This document shows positions 47,443 through 55,851 of a stretch of 64,000 nt of DNA, piece after piece. Source of the stretch: Mayfieldus sp038329895 (GTDB lineage Bacteria; Actinomycetota; Thermoleophilia; Solirubrobacterales; 70-9); assembly GCA_038329895.1 (NCBI GenBank), contig JBBQNM010000002.1, positions 1 through 64,000 of the forward strand, read 5' to 3'. The notes under the pieces were generated by a model, which was not told where the DNA came from, did no database searches, and saw nothing but the letters and a program-made list of their open reading frames with translations. How positions within the stretch are numbered: position 1 is the stretch's first letter; each line of letters starts with the position of its first letter. The translations under genes and the position numbers were made by a program.

Positions 47443-48928
47443 GCGCGCGAGCATGCGCGAGGGGCCGCTAGCCGACCTCTTCCGTTCGACCATCGACGAC
47501 GACCCACCCGCCGACCCGCCCGAGGCCCCCAGGCCGGGTGAGAAGCGGACAGACGAGCCTCGGGGTGAGCGCGGCCAACCCCGTTTCGGCCGCGAGGAGC
47601 CGGCTCCTGCGGTCGAGCCTCGCTCCGAGACCCCGCAGCCTCCGGCACCGTCGCCCGATCCAGCACCCTCCCCGCAGCCCGGAACGCCGACGCCCCAGCC
47701 CGAGCCGCCCAGCCCGGAACCAGAGCCGCCGGCGCCGCAGATGCGCCAGCCAGAGGCCCCAACGCTTCCCGAGCCCAGGCAGCGGCTACAGAAGATCTTC
47801 GCCGACACGTCCCCGGAAGTCGTAAAGACGCCGCGCTGGGGGCGCGAGGAGCCGCAGTACCACCCGGCCGCCGCCGGACCGCGCAGCCCGATCATCCGGG
47901 TGATCGGCGTCGGTGGCGCGGGTGTCAACGCGGTCAACCGCATGGTCGAGACCCAGATTCCGGGGGTCGAGTTCATGGCCGTCAACACCGACCTTCAGTC
48001 GCTCCAGGTCTGCACGGCCGACGTGACCATTCATATCGGGGCCGAGGCCACGCGGGGTCTGGGGTCCGGCGCCGACCCCGCTCTCGGCCACCGGGCCGCC
48101 TTCGACGAGCAGGACAAGATCAAGCGCCTGCTGAAGGGCTCCGACATGGTCTTCGTCGCGGCTGGCGCCGGTGGCGGCACCGGCACCGGCGCGGCGCCGG
48201 TCGTGGCGCGCCTCGCCCGCGAGGTGGGAGCGCTGACGGTCGGCATCGTCACCAGGCCGTTCTCCTTCGAGGGCTCTCGCAGGGCCAACATGGCCGACAA
48301 GGGCATCGAGGCGCTGGCCGCGGAGGTCGACACGCTGATCACCGTCCCCAACGACCGGCTGCTGTCGGTGCTCGACGAGCAGACGTCGATGGTCGAGGCG
48401 TTCGAGGTCGCGGATGACGTCCTGCGCCAGGGCGTGCAGGGGATCTCCGACCTGGTCACCCTCCCGGCGCTGATCAACCTCGACTTCGCCGACGTGCGCA
48501 CGATCATGTCGGACGCCGGCCAGGCCCTGCTCGGAATTGGCATGTCGACCGGCGAGGGCCGGGCGATGGCGGCGGCCGACAAGGCGATCTCCTCACCGCT
48601 GCTGGAGACCTCGGTGGAAGGAGCGCGCTCGATCCTGCTCTCGATCACCGGCGGGCCGGACCTTTCGCTGGTCGAGGTCAGCGAGGCCGCCAAGGTGGTC
48701 GGCGAGGCTGCCCACGCGGACGCGAACATCATCTTCGGCGCCAACATCGACGAAGAGCTGACCGAAGAGGTCTGGGTCACCGTCGTCGCGACAAGGTTCG
48801 ACGGCACGACCAGGCCGCGACGTCAGATCGAAGAGCCGATGATCCGCGCCACGAAGGGCGAGCGCACCAAACCCGCGCGCAGCGACGACTTGGGCGGCGT
48901 CGAAGTTCCCGAGTTTCTTCCGGGCTAG
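47429..48928 (+). CDS. ftsZ: FtsZ with a long Pro-rich N-terminal extension
   Basis: A 499-residue tubulin-like GTPase. Residues 1-150 are disordered, with Pro/Glu repeats (PAPSPDPAPSPQPGTPTPQP). The FtsZ core begins at 155: VIGVGGAGVNAVNRM, tubulin signature GGGTGTGAAPVVA (248-260), T5-T6 DTLITVPNDRLL and T7 loop NLDFADVRTIM (350-360) for GTP hydrolysis. The C-terminal linker is only about 30 residues and ends with the conserved peptide EVPEFLPG that binds FtsA/ZipA/SepF-type partners. So the flexible tail is at the N- rather than the C-terminus. Translation is coupled to parA by a 14-bp overlap and a perfect Shine-Dalgarno. Confidence 0.95.
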   Translation: MGRRKRASMREGPLADLFRSTIDDDPPADPPEAPRPGEKRTDEPRGERGQPRFGREEPAPAVEPRSETPQPPAPSPDPAPSPQPGTPTPQPEPPSPEPEPPAPQMRQPEAPTLPEPRQRLQKIFADTSPEVVKTPRWGREEPQYHPAAAGPRSPIIRVIGVGGAGVNAVNRMVETQIPGVEFMAVNTDLQSLQVCTADVTIHIGAEATRGLGSGADPALGHRAAFDEQDKIKRLLKGSDMVFVAAGAGGGTGTGAAPVVARLAREVGALTVGIVTRPFSFEGSRRANMADKGIEALAAEVDTLITVPNDRLLSVLDEQTSMVEAFEVADDVLRQGVQGISDLVTLPALINLDFADVRTIMSDAGQALLGIGMSTGEGRAMAAADKAISSPLLETSVEGARSILLSITGGPDLSLVEVSEAAKVVGEAAHADANIIFGANIDEELTEEVWVTVVATRFDGTTRPRRQIEEPMIRATKGERTKPARSDDLGGVEVPEFLPG

Positions 48929-48995
48929 GAGCCGAACTCTCCATTGCAGCGGCACTCAGGCGGCTGCGAACCTTCGCCTGACGTCGTCCTCGGTC

Positions 48996-49020
48996 GCCGG
49001 CATAGCGCTGCTATACCGGC
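48996..49020 (+). terminator. Hairpin in the ftsZ-ggt gap
   Basis: GCCGG-C-ATAGC and GCTAT-A-CCGGC with a GCT loop (one mismatch), 67 bases after the ftsZ stop; no T-run. The rest of the 215-bp gap (48929-49143) shows no gene or clear promoter. Confidence 0.4.
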
Positions 49021-49143
49021 TTCGAGCGCCGAAAGGCGCGGTGTGAGCGCTTCGCGCGAAATTCTAGTCATGCTCGGTTCTCGCTCGCCTGAATACCGCT
49101 GCCCTGTCGGGTCCGGCCCCTATCCCGGGCGGGGTAGCCGCGC

Positions 49144-50688
49144 GTGAGAGGAGTCGTCGCCGCCGGGCATCCGCTCACGGCGGAGGCTGGCGCGAATGTG
49201 CTGCGCGAGGGCGGCAACGCCGTCGACGCGGCGGTCTGCGCCGTGCTCGCGTCGTTCGCGGTCGAGAGCCCGCTGACCGGATTCGGCGCCGGCGGGTTCA
49301 TGCTGGTCACCCCCAAGGAGGCGGAGCCGGTCCTGATCGACTTCTTCGTCCAGGCGCCGGGCCTGGGAGGGATCGAGCGTCGCGCGGAGCTGGTGCCGAT
49401 CGACGTCTACTTCGACGAGGTCCCGCAGACGTTCAACGTCGGCGCCGCCTCCTGCGGCGTGCCGGGCACGGCGGCGGGTCTCGCCCACGCCCTAGGTCGC
49501 TTCGGGACGGCTCCTATGGAGGATCTGGTCAAGCCGGCGATCGAGTTCGCGAGGAACGGCGCTGCGCTGAACGCCCAGCAGGCCTACATCTTCCACATCC
49601 TCACTCCGATCCTCACCCTCGATGAGGAGTGCCGCCGGCTCTATGCCCCCGCCGGCCGCGTCCTGACAGAGGGTGAGACGTTCCGCTTCCCGGCGCTGGC
49701 CGAGGCCCTGGAGTGCTACGGGGCCGAGGGCCCGGACCCGTTCTGTTCGGGCGAGGTCGGAGCGGCCGTCGCCGACTACGTCGCGGCGATGGGCGGGACG
49801 CTGTCGCGGGAGGACATGGCGGCCTACGAGGCGATCGAGCGACGCCCGGTTCGCGCTCAGTTTCGCGGTACCGAGGTGCTGACGAACCCGCCGCCATCCT
49901 CTGGCGGCATCCTGATCGCCCTCTGCCTGGAGCTGCTCGAGCGCCTCGGCGACGCTGGGGTCGACGAAACCGTGGCGGCGATGGGGGCCGCCCAGGACAG
50001 CCGCGGCGAGCGCTTCCAGGAGGGGCTGTACGAGGACGGATTTGCGGACCTCTTCCTCGACCCCGAGCAGCTCGACGAGACCGCCTCCCGTCTGCGCGAG
50101 TCGCTGGGGGGCGGCGACGCCGCGCCGGGCGATGCGCTCGGCTCGACCACCCATCTGGCGGTGCTCGACTCGCAGGGGATGTGCGCGTCGGTCACCTGCT
50201 CCAACGGCTCCGGCTCCGGCGTTGTGGTGCCGGGGACCGGCGTCCACCTCAACAACATGCTCGGCGAGCAGGACCTCAACCCGCACGGCTTCCACCTCAC
50301 CCGGGCCGGACGACGGATGCCTTCGATGATGGCGCCGACGGTGGTGATGCGCGACGCCGAGGTGATCGCCGGGCTGGGCAGCGCCGGCTCGAACCGGATT
50401 CGCTCCGCGATCCTGCAGACGGTGCTGCGCCTGGTCGTCGATGAAATGAGCGCCGCGGACGCCGTACGCGCGCCGCGAGTCCACTTCGAGGACGGCGTCC
50501 TTCAGGCGGAGCCCGGGATCGACGAGGGGGCACTGGGGCGGCTCGAGCAGAGCGGCATGCCCGTGGTGCGCTGGCGGCGTCCCAACCTCTACTTCGGGGG
50601 TGTCCAGACGGTGGCCCGCGACCCCGATGGCACCCTTGAGGGGGGCGGCGACCCGCGGCGGGGCGGCGCCGTGGTGCTGGTCGACTAG
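49144..50688 (+). CDS. ggt: Gamma-glutamyltransferase family protein
   Basis: A 514-residue Ntn-hydrolase that self-cleaves. The N-terminal GVVAAGHPLTAEAGANVLREGGNAVDAAV, the ESPLTGFGAGGFMLV block and the autocleavage site GSTTHLAVLDSQG are all present; Thr335 would be the catalytic N-terminal residue of the small subunit. SSGGILIALCLELLE and PSMMAPTVVM (in RRMPSMMAPT) also match. No signal peptide is seen, unlike secreted GGTs, so it may be cytoplasmic. It would transfer or hydrolyse gamma-glutamyl groups. The next gene starts two bases later. Confidence 0.92.
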   Translation: MRGVVAAGHPLTAEAGANVLREGGNAVDAAVCAVLASFAVESPLTGFGAGGFMLVTPKEAEPVLIDFFVQAPGLGGIERRAELVPIDVYFDEVPQTFNVGAASCGVPGTAAGLAHALGRFGTAPMEDLVKPAIEFARNGAALNAQQAYIFHILTPILTLDEECRRLYAPAGRVLTEGETFRFPALAEALECYGAEGPDPFCSGEVGAAVADYVAAMGGTLSREDMAAYEAIERRPVRAQFRGTEVLTNPPPSSGGILIALCLELLERLGDAGVDETVAAMGAAQDSRGERFQEGLYEDGFADLFLDPEQLDETASRLRESLGGGDAAPGDALGSTTHLAVLDSQGMCASVTCSNGSGSGVVVPGTGVHLNNMLGEQDLNPHGFHLTRAGRRMPSMMAPTVVMRDAEVIAGLGSAGSNRIRSAILQTVLRLVVDEMSAADAVRAPRVHFEDGVLQAEPGIDEGALGRLEQSGMPVVRWRRPNLYFGGVQTVARDPDGTLEGGGDPRRGGAVVLVD

Positions 50689-50690
50689 CG

Positions 50691-51833
50691 GTGATGGAGA
50701 ATCCGCCGATGCCGGAGATCGACTTCGAGGCGGAGGGCATGCTGGAGGGGCTCGAGGGTGAGGCGCGGGAGGCCCGGCTCGCGCTGCTGCAGGAGCTGAC
50801 CGACGACGGCGTACCGCTGGAGGAGCTGAAGCAGGCCGTCGCCGAGGACCGATTGGCGCTGTTGCCGGTTGAGCGGGTGCTTCGGGGGGAGGGAGAGCGG
50901 TACACGATCGAGCAGGTCGTTGAAGGGTCCGGAGTACCGATCGACTTGTTCCGGCGCCAGCGGCGGGCTCTGGGGCTGCCTCTGCCGCCTGAGGATGAGG
51001 CGGCCTTCACCGACGAGGACATCGAGGGGATCAAGCGCCTGAAGGCGTTCCTCGACGCCGGTCTCCCCGAGGAGGGGATTCTGCAGACCGCACGGGTGAT
51101 CGGCATGGCGATGGCCCAGGTCGCGGCCGTCAACCGGGAGCTGATCGGTGCGGCCCTGATGCAGCCGGGGGACACCGAGCGTGATCTGGGCCTGCGCTAC
51201 GCGCAGGCCGCCCGCGAGCTTGGGCCCATGCTGGCGCCGGTGCTGCGCGACGTCCTCAACCTCCATCTGCGCGAGCAGGTGCGCCAGGACGTGGTCGGCC
51301 AGGCGAACCTCGCCTCGGGGGAGTTCGCGGGCACCAGCGAGGTCACGGTCTGCTTCGCCGACATGGTCGGGTTCACGAAGCTCGGTGAGAGCCTCGGCGT
51401 CGGCGAGCTGGGAAGTGTCGCCGGCAGGCTCGGCGAGTTAGCCGGCGAAGTCGTAAAGCCACCGGTGCGGCTGGTGAAGATGATCGGCGACGCCGCGATG
51501 CTGGTCTCCACTGAGCCGGAGTCACTCGGCGAGGCGGCGCTGAGCCTGGCCGAAGCGGCGGACGCCGAAGGAGAGGCCTTCCCGCAGCTTCGGGTGGGCG
51601 TGGCGCACGGGCCGGCGATCGGCCGGGGCGGCGACTTCTACGGGCCGCCGGTGAACCTCGCAAGCCGGATCACAGCGATCGCCCGCCCGGGCAGCGTGCT
51701 GGCCAGCAAGGAGGCAAAGGAGGCGCTGGGCGACCGCTTCCACTACTCGTTCGCCGGTGAGCGCCGCCTCAAGGGGATCGCCGAGCCGGCGAGGCTGTTC
51801 CGCGTCCGTCGCGAGGAGAGCGAGCCGACCTAG
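50691..51833 (+). CDS. Class III adenylate cyclase, Rv1264-like
   Basis: A 380-residue soluble cyclase. Residues 1-200 match the regulatory domain type of mycobacterial Rv1264 (pH-sensing holoenzyme). The catalytic domain (about 212-375) has metal Asp224 (VCFADMVGFTKLGE) and Asp267 (VKMIGDAAML), adenine-specifying Lys263 and Asp315 (GGDFYGPPVNLASR), and transition-state Asn322 and Arg326. All residues for ATP cyclisation are in place, so it should be active. Starts GTG 50691 or ATG 50694. Ends directly against the antiporter start; co-expression with it fits control by pH. Confidence 0.93.
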   Translation: MMENPPMPEIDFEAEGMLEGLEGEAREARLALLQELTDDGVPLEELKQAVAEDRLALLPVERVLRGEGERYTIEQVVEGSGVPIDLFRRQRRALGLPLPPEDEAAFTDEDIEGIKRLKAFLDAGLPEEGILQTARVIGMAMAQVAAVNRELIGAALMQPGDTERDLGLRYAQAARELGPMLAPVLRDVLNLHLREQVRQDVVGQANLASGEFAGTSEVTVCFADMVGFTKLGESLGVGELGSVAGRLGELAGEVVKPPVRLVKMIGDAAMLVSTEPESLGEAALSLAEAADAEGEAFPQLRVGVAHGPAIGRGGDFYGPPVNLASRITAIARPGSVLASKEAKEALGDRFHYSFAGERRLKGIAEPARLFRVRREESEPT

Positions 51834-53033
51834 ATGCCCGACTTCAGCTTCGTGGTGGTGGCCGTGATCGCTTTCACGGCCCCGGTCCTGCGGGAGCTGA
51901 TCCCAAAGCTCTTCGTGCCGGCGATCGTGCTTGAGCTGCTGGGCGGGATCATCGTCGGGCCGCAGGTCTTCGACATCGCCCACTCCAGCCAACCGGTCGA
52001 GCTCTTCTCCACCATCGGCCTGGCGGCGCTTCTGTTCCTGGCCGGGCGTGAGATCGACGTCAACAGGCTTCGCGGTGAGGTGCTCGAGCGGGGGCTGGCC
52101 TGCTTTGCCCTCGGCTTCATGATTGCGGCCGCGATCGCGGCCCCGCTGCACGAGATGGGATTGATCAAGACGCCGCTGCTGGTCGCGGTGATCCTGGTCG
52201 CCACGTCGCTCAGCGTGATCATCGTGCCGCTGCGCGACGCCGGCGAGGTCAACACGCCCTTCGGCCAGCAGGTGATCGCCACCGCGGCGATCGCCGAGTT
52301 CTCCTCCGTGATCCTGATCTCCTTCTTCTACTCCAACGAGCGAACCGGGCCGGGCACCGAGATCCTCCACCTCAGCGCCTTCGCGCTGCTCGCGATTGTC
52401 GTCTTCGTCGCGGTGTCGCGGGGCGGGCGCAACAAGCGGCTCAGCGCGGCCCTGGAGAGGTTGCGGGAGTCCAGCGCCCAGATCCAGACCCGCGCCGACC
52501 TGGCGCTTATCGCGATCGTGGTCGGGATCACCAGCCAGCTCGGACTCGAGTCGATCCTGGCCGCCTTCACGGTCGGGGTGATCCGGGGCATGACCGAGGA
52601 ACGCGACGAGGGCGCCGAACAGAAGCGAGAGGCGGTCGCGCTGGGGATCTTCGTGCCCTTCTTCTTCGTCAGCAGCGGGCTCGACTTCCAGCTCGACCAA
52701 CTGTTCGCGACGATCGGAGGCGTGATTCGCCTACCGGTGTTCGTGCTCGCCCTGCTGGCTGTGCACGTGGTGCCGGCGCTGATCTACCGGCGCACGATGG
52801 GAACCCGGATGGCGATCGCCGCCGGGCTCCTTCAGGCGACCTCGTTCTCGTTCGTCATCGTCGCCACCCAGATCGGCCTTCAGCTTCACATCATGGTGCA
52901 GGCCACCGCCACGGCCCTGGTCGGCGCCGGGCTGATCTCGGTCGTCGCTTTCCCTGCGATCGCCTTCGCGCTGCTCGGAGAGCAGCGCCAGAAAGGCCAG
53001 CTGTCGCTGGGCGAGGAGACCGGCTTCGCGTAA
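51834..53033 (+). CDS. Cation:proton antiporter (CPA2/Kef-type membrane domain)
   Basis: A 399-residue polytopic protein with about eleven to twelve helices. Family signs: FVPAIVLELLGGIIVGPQVF (about 27-46), LFLAGREIDVNRLRGE (about 71-86), and SLSVIIVPLRDAG. It carries no TrkA-N or other soluble domain, so it is an integral-only antiporter. ATG follows the cyclase TAG with no gap. The ion (Na+ or K+) is not decidable. Confidence 0.92.
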   Translation: MPDFSFVVVAVIAFTAPVLRELIPKLFVPAIVLELLGGIIVGPQVFDIAHSSQPVELFSTIGLAALLFLAGREIDVNRLRGEVLERGLACFALGFMIAAAIAAPLHEMGLIKTPLLVAVILVATSLSVIIVPLRDAGEVNTPFGQQVIATAAIAEFSSVILISFFYSNERTGPGTEILHLSAFALLAIVVFVAVSRGGRNKRLSAALERLRESSAQIQTRADLALIAIVVGITSQLGLESILAAFTVGVIRGMTEERDEGAEQKREAVALGIFVPFFFVSSGLDFQLDQLFATIGGVIRLPVFVLALLAVHVVPALIYRRTMGTRMAIAAGLLQATSFSFVIVATQIGLQLHIMVQATATALVGAGLISVVAFPAIAFALLGEQRQKGQLSLGEETGFA

Positions 53034-53080
53034 CGGACGCTCGGCCAATGTGACAATTCACCAGGAGTGATTTTCGAGAC

Positions 53081-54808
53081 GTGCTTCTGCTGATCCTCTT
53101 CGCACTGATCGCCGGCGCAGGGACCGCTTTGTCGCCCTGCGTGTTGCCTGTGCTGCCCGCGGTGCTCTCCGCCGGCGTCACCGGCGGGCGGCGCCGCCCG
53201 CTCGGCGTGGCCACCGGCCTTGCCCTTTCCTTCACCTTCGCCACCGTCGCGCTCGTCTACATGATCGACGCACTCGGTTTGCCGAACGACTTCGCCCGCA
53301 CGCTTGCGATCGTCGTGCTTGCCGTGTTCGGGGTCACCCTGCTGGTGCCGCCGCTCTCGGACCGCGTCGAGACGCTGGCGAGCAGGCTGGTGAGCGGGCC
53401 GCAGGGATTCCGCGGCGACGGCTTCTGGGGCGGGCTGCTGCTCGGGGGGAGCCTTGGATTCGTCTACGCGCCCTGCGCAGGACCGATCCTCGCCGGCGTG
53501 ATCACCGTCTCGGCCTCGCAGCCGTTCATGGCCGACAAGCTTCTGGTCGCCTTCGCCTACGGGGTCGGATCGGCGGCGGTGCTCTACGCGATCCTGCTCG
53601 GCGGGCGGCGCGTCACCGACCATCTCGGCCCGCTGCGCGGGCGCGTCAACTACGTGATGGGGGCGGTGATGATCGCGGTCGCGATCGTTCTCGCGACCAA
53701 CACCGACATCAAATTCGAGACCAGCCTCGCCAAATCGGCGCCCTCCTTCCTGGTGTTTCCGACCAAGTCGATCGAGGACAGCTCGGCGGTAAAGAACGAC
53801 CTCGCGCAGCTTCGCGGGCACAAGGTTCAGCAGGCGGTGGGGGAGAGCGAGGCAAACGCGGGACGCAGGCTGCCGGTGCTCGCCCCAGCGCCGAACTTCA
53901 CCGACACCCAGCGTTGGCTCAACACGCCCGGCGGGCGGCCATTGTCGATTCCGGGGCTGCGCGGCAAGGTCGTGCTGATCGACTTCTGGACCTACACCTG
54001 CATCAACTGCCTGCGCACGCTGCCTCACGTCGAGGCCTGGTACCGCAAGTACCGCCGCGACGGGTTGGTCGTCGTCGGGGTCCACACGCCCGAGTTCCCG
54101 TTCGAGAAGGAAGCCGGCAACGTCGAGGAGGCGATCGCCTCCAACGGCCTCACCTACCCAGTCGTCCAGGACAATGATTACGGGACCTGGAACGCGTACG
54201 CGAACCAGTACTGGCCCGCCAAGTACCTGATCGACGCCCGGGGCCGGGTCCGCTACGTCCATTTCGGCGAGGGCGACTACGGCACCACCGAGCGCGCGAT
54301 CCGTTCGCTGTTGGCCGAGCGCGGGAACCGCAAGCTGGGCGGCGAGACCAGGGTGCGGGCGCAGACGCCCTCGCCCGGCCTCACCACGCCCGAGAGCTAT
54401 CTGGGCGGCGCCCGCGCCGAGCGGTTCGTCAACGGCCCGCGGCCCGGCGCCCACCGCTATGCGCTCACCGCCGCCCAATTGCCCCCCGATCACCTCGCCT
54501 ATGGGGGGCGTTGGCGGATCACCGCGGAATCGGCGACCGCCCTGAAAGGTGCGACGCTTAAGCTCGCGTTCGGTGCCCGCCGCGTGTTCCTGGTCCTCGG
54601 CTCGTCGCAGGCGCCGCTGCCGCTGCGGGTGCTGCTCGACGGCCATCCGATCCCCGATCGCCTCGCCGGGGCCGACGTCCGCGGCGGGGTCACGATGATC
54701 GACGCCCAGCGTCTCTACAAGCTCGTGAATCTGCCGCGGGTCGAGCGCCACACGCTGACCCTCCGCTTCGCGCCCGGGATCTCGGGCTACGCCTTCACCT
54801 TCGGCTAG
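53081..54808 (+). CDS. DipZ-like protein: CcdA membrane domain fused to a TlpA-type thioredoxin
   Basis: A 575-residue protein as in mycobacterial DipZ. Residues 1-205 are a CcdA-type electron carrier with ALSPCVLPVLPAVLSAG (Cys20) and VYAPCAGPILAG as the reactive cysteines. After a linker, an extracytoplasmic thioredoxin-like domain has WTYTCINCLRTLPHVEAWY (about 305; CxxC = CINC) and YPVVQDNDYGTWNAYANQYW. A C-terminal carbohydrate-binding-like beta domain (about 425-575) follows. It would move reducing power across the membrane to exported proteins. GTG start by homology; GGAG lies near. Confidence 0.93.
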   Translation: MLLLILFALIAGAGTALSPCVLPVLPAVLSAGVTGGRRRPLGVATGLALSFTFATVALVYMIDALGLPNDFARTLAIVVLAVFGVTLLVPPLSDRVETLASRLVSGPQGFRGDGFWGGLLLGGSLGFVYAPCAGPILAGVITVSASQPFMADKLLVAFAYGVGSAAVLYAILLGGRRVTDHLGPLRGRVNYVMGAVMIAVAIVLATNTDIKFETSLAKSAPSFLVFPTKSIEDSSAVKNDLAQLRGHKVQQAVGESEANAGRRLPVLAPAPNFTDTQRWLNTPGGRPLSIPGLRGKVVLIDFWTYTCINCLRTLPHVEAWYRKYRRDGLVVVGVHTPEFPFEKEAGNVEEAIASNGLTYPVVQDNDYGTWNAYANQYWPAKYLIDARGRVRYVHFGEGDYGTTERAIRSLLAERGNRKLGGETRVRAQTPSPGLTTPESYLGGARAERFVNGPRPGAHRYALTAAQLPPDHLAYGGRWRITAESATALKGATLKLAFGARRVFLVLGSSQAPLPLRVLLDGHPIPDRLAGADVRGGVTMIDAQRLYKLVNLPRVERHTLTLRFAPGISGYAFTFG

Positions 54809-54823
54809 CCGCTGATGTTTGTT

Positions 54824-54878
54824 TGCGGCGACGTTGCGTCGCCGCACATGCATGTCAGGCGGCGAAGCCGCCGCAATT
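54824..54878. repeat. Bipartite palindromic element, copy R6
   Basis: First hairpin TGCGGCGACG/CGTCGCCGCA with TTG loop (54824-54846), then the core CATGTCAGGCGGCGAAGCCG (from 54851). It lies between convergent genes and overlaps the 3' end of the methyltransferase gene, giving it its last eight codons and stop. Confidence 0.78.
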
Positions 54879-55799
54879 GTTGGCCGACGGTTTGCGCGCC
54901 GAGAGCACCAGGTTGTAGAACAGCTCTGGCGGAAGCCGCGGTTCGAGCAGCGCACCGTCGAGGCGCTGCAGCGTCATATAGGTGCGAAACGCGAACACCC
55001 GCCAGCGCATCGGCACCTCGTCCGGCTCGGCGGTCGACTCGAGCGTGCGCACCCCCCATCCGTAGACGTTGGCGAGCAGCTCCTCGCCGCGCACCCGCGG
55101 CCGCTTGAGGCCCGCGGCGGAGAGCATTCTTCGCAGATCGCCGGGGGCGAAGGAGTGCACGTCGACCTGCGATTCGAGAACCGCCCCGCCGTCGCCGTCG
55201 GGCGCGCCGTTGACGCGGCGGCCGGCGCCGAGCGCGCGGCGCCACAGCGGCGAGACTGCCAGGGCGGCGCGCTTCGGCAGCGCCGCGAGCAGGTCCCCGT
55301 ACCGCGAGGGCTCGCCGCAGAAGGCGATCCGCCCCCCCGGTCGCAGGACGCGAGCGAACTCTGTGAACGCCCGCTCGAGGTCGGGAATGTGGTGCAGGAC
55401 CGCGTGGCCGAAGACGAAGTCGAAGCTTTCGTCGTCGAAGGGGAGCTGTTCGGCACCAGTCGCGACCGTCTGTACCGCGACTCCCAACTCGCCAGCCGTC
55501 GCACCCAGGGTCGCCAGCATCCCGGCCGAGATGTCGGTTGCCGTGGCGCGCTCGATCATGCCGAGTTGGAGAAGGTTCAGCGAGAAGTAGCCCGTGCCTG
55601 CCCCGATCTCGAGCGCGTCGCCGAACGGGCGCTCGGGGGGCCCGCCCAGCGCCTTGCGGAGCTTGCCGAGCACCTGCTGCTGTCCGACGGCCCCGAAGTC
55701 GATTCCCCACTTGCCGTCGTATGAGGCGGCGGCCGCGTCGTGGTAGCGGGTGTTGACGTCCCGTATGCGGTCCGCGCCCTCGCGGAGGGTCGCTGGCAT
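54855..55799 (-). CDS. Class I SAM-dependent methyltransferase
   Basis: A 314-residue methyltransferase. SAM motif I is ALEIGAGTGYFSLNLLQLG (about residues 62-80), motif II FDFVFGHAVLHHIPDLERAF, post-motif LRPGGRIAFCGEP. The ATG at 55799 is favoured over the 11-codon longer form because TAGCAT (55813..55808) lies eight bases upstream and MPATLREGADRIRDVNTRYH is a natural start. The last residues, NNCGGFAA, come from repeat copy R6. It faces the glucan/methyltransferase cluster and may belong to it, which is an inference from position. Confidence 0.88.
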   Translation of the reverse strand: MPATLREGADRIRDVNTRYHDAAAASYDGKWGIDFGAVGQQQVLGKLRKALGGPPERPFGDALEIGAGTGYFSLNLLQLGMIERATATDISAGMLATLGATAGELGVAVQTVATGAEQLPFDDESFDFVFGHAVLHHIPDLERAFTEFARVLRPGGRIAFCGEPSRYGDLLAALPKRAALAVSPLWRRALGAGRRVNGAPDGDGGAVLESQVDVHSFAPGDLRRMLSAAGLKRPRVRGEELLANVYGWGVRTLESTAEPDEVPMRWRVFAFRTYMTLQRLDGALLEPRLPPELFYNLVLSARKPSANNCGGFAA

Positions 55800-55807
55800 G
55801 GCCGGCA

Positions 55808-55813
55808 ATGCTA
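55808..55813 (-). promoter_or_regulatory. -10 element TAGCAT, probable leaderless promoter
   Basis: TANNNT hexamer eight bases before the ATG at 55799, divergent from the hexamer TAGGGT at 55837-55842 that precedes the glucan cluster. Confidence 0.42.
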
Positions 55814-55851
55814 GTGCCCCGTCCCTTTGCATCGTCTAGGGTCGGGGTCCG

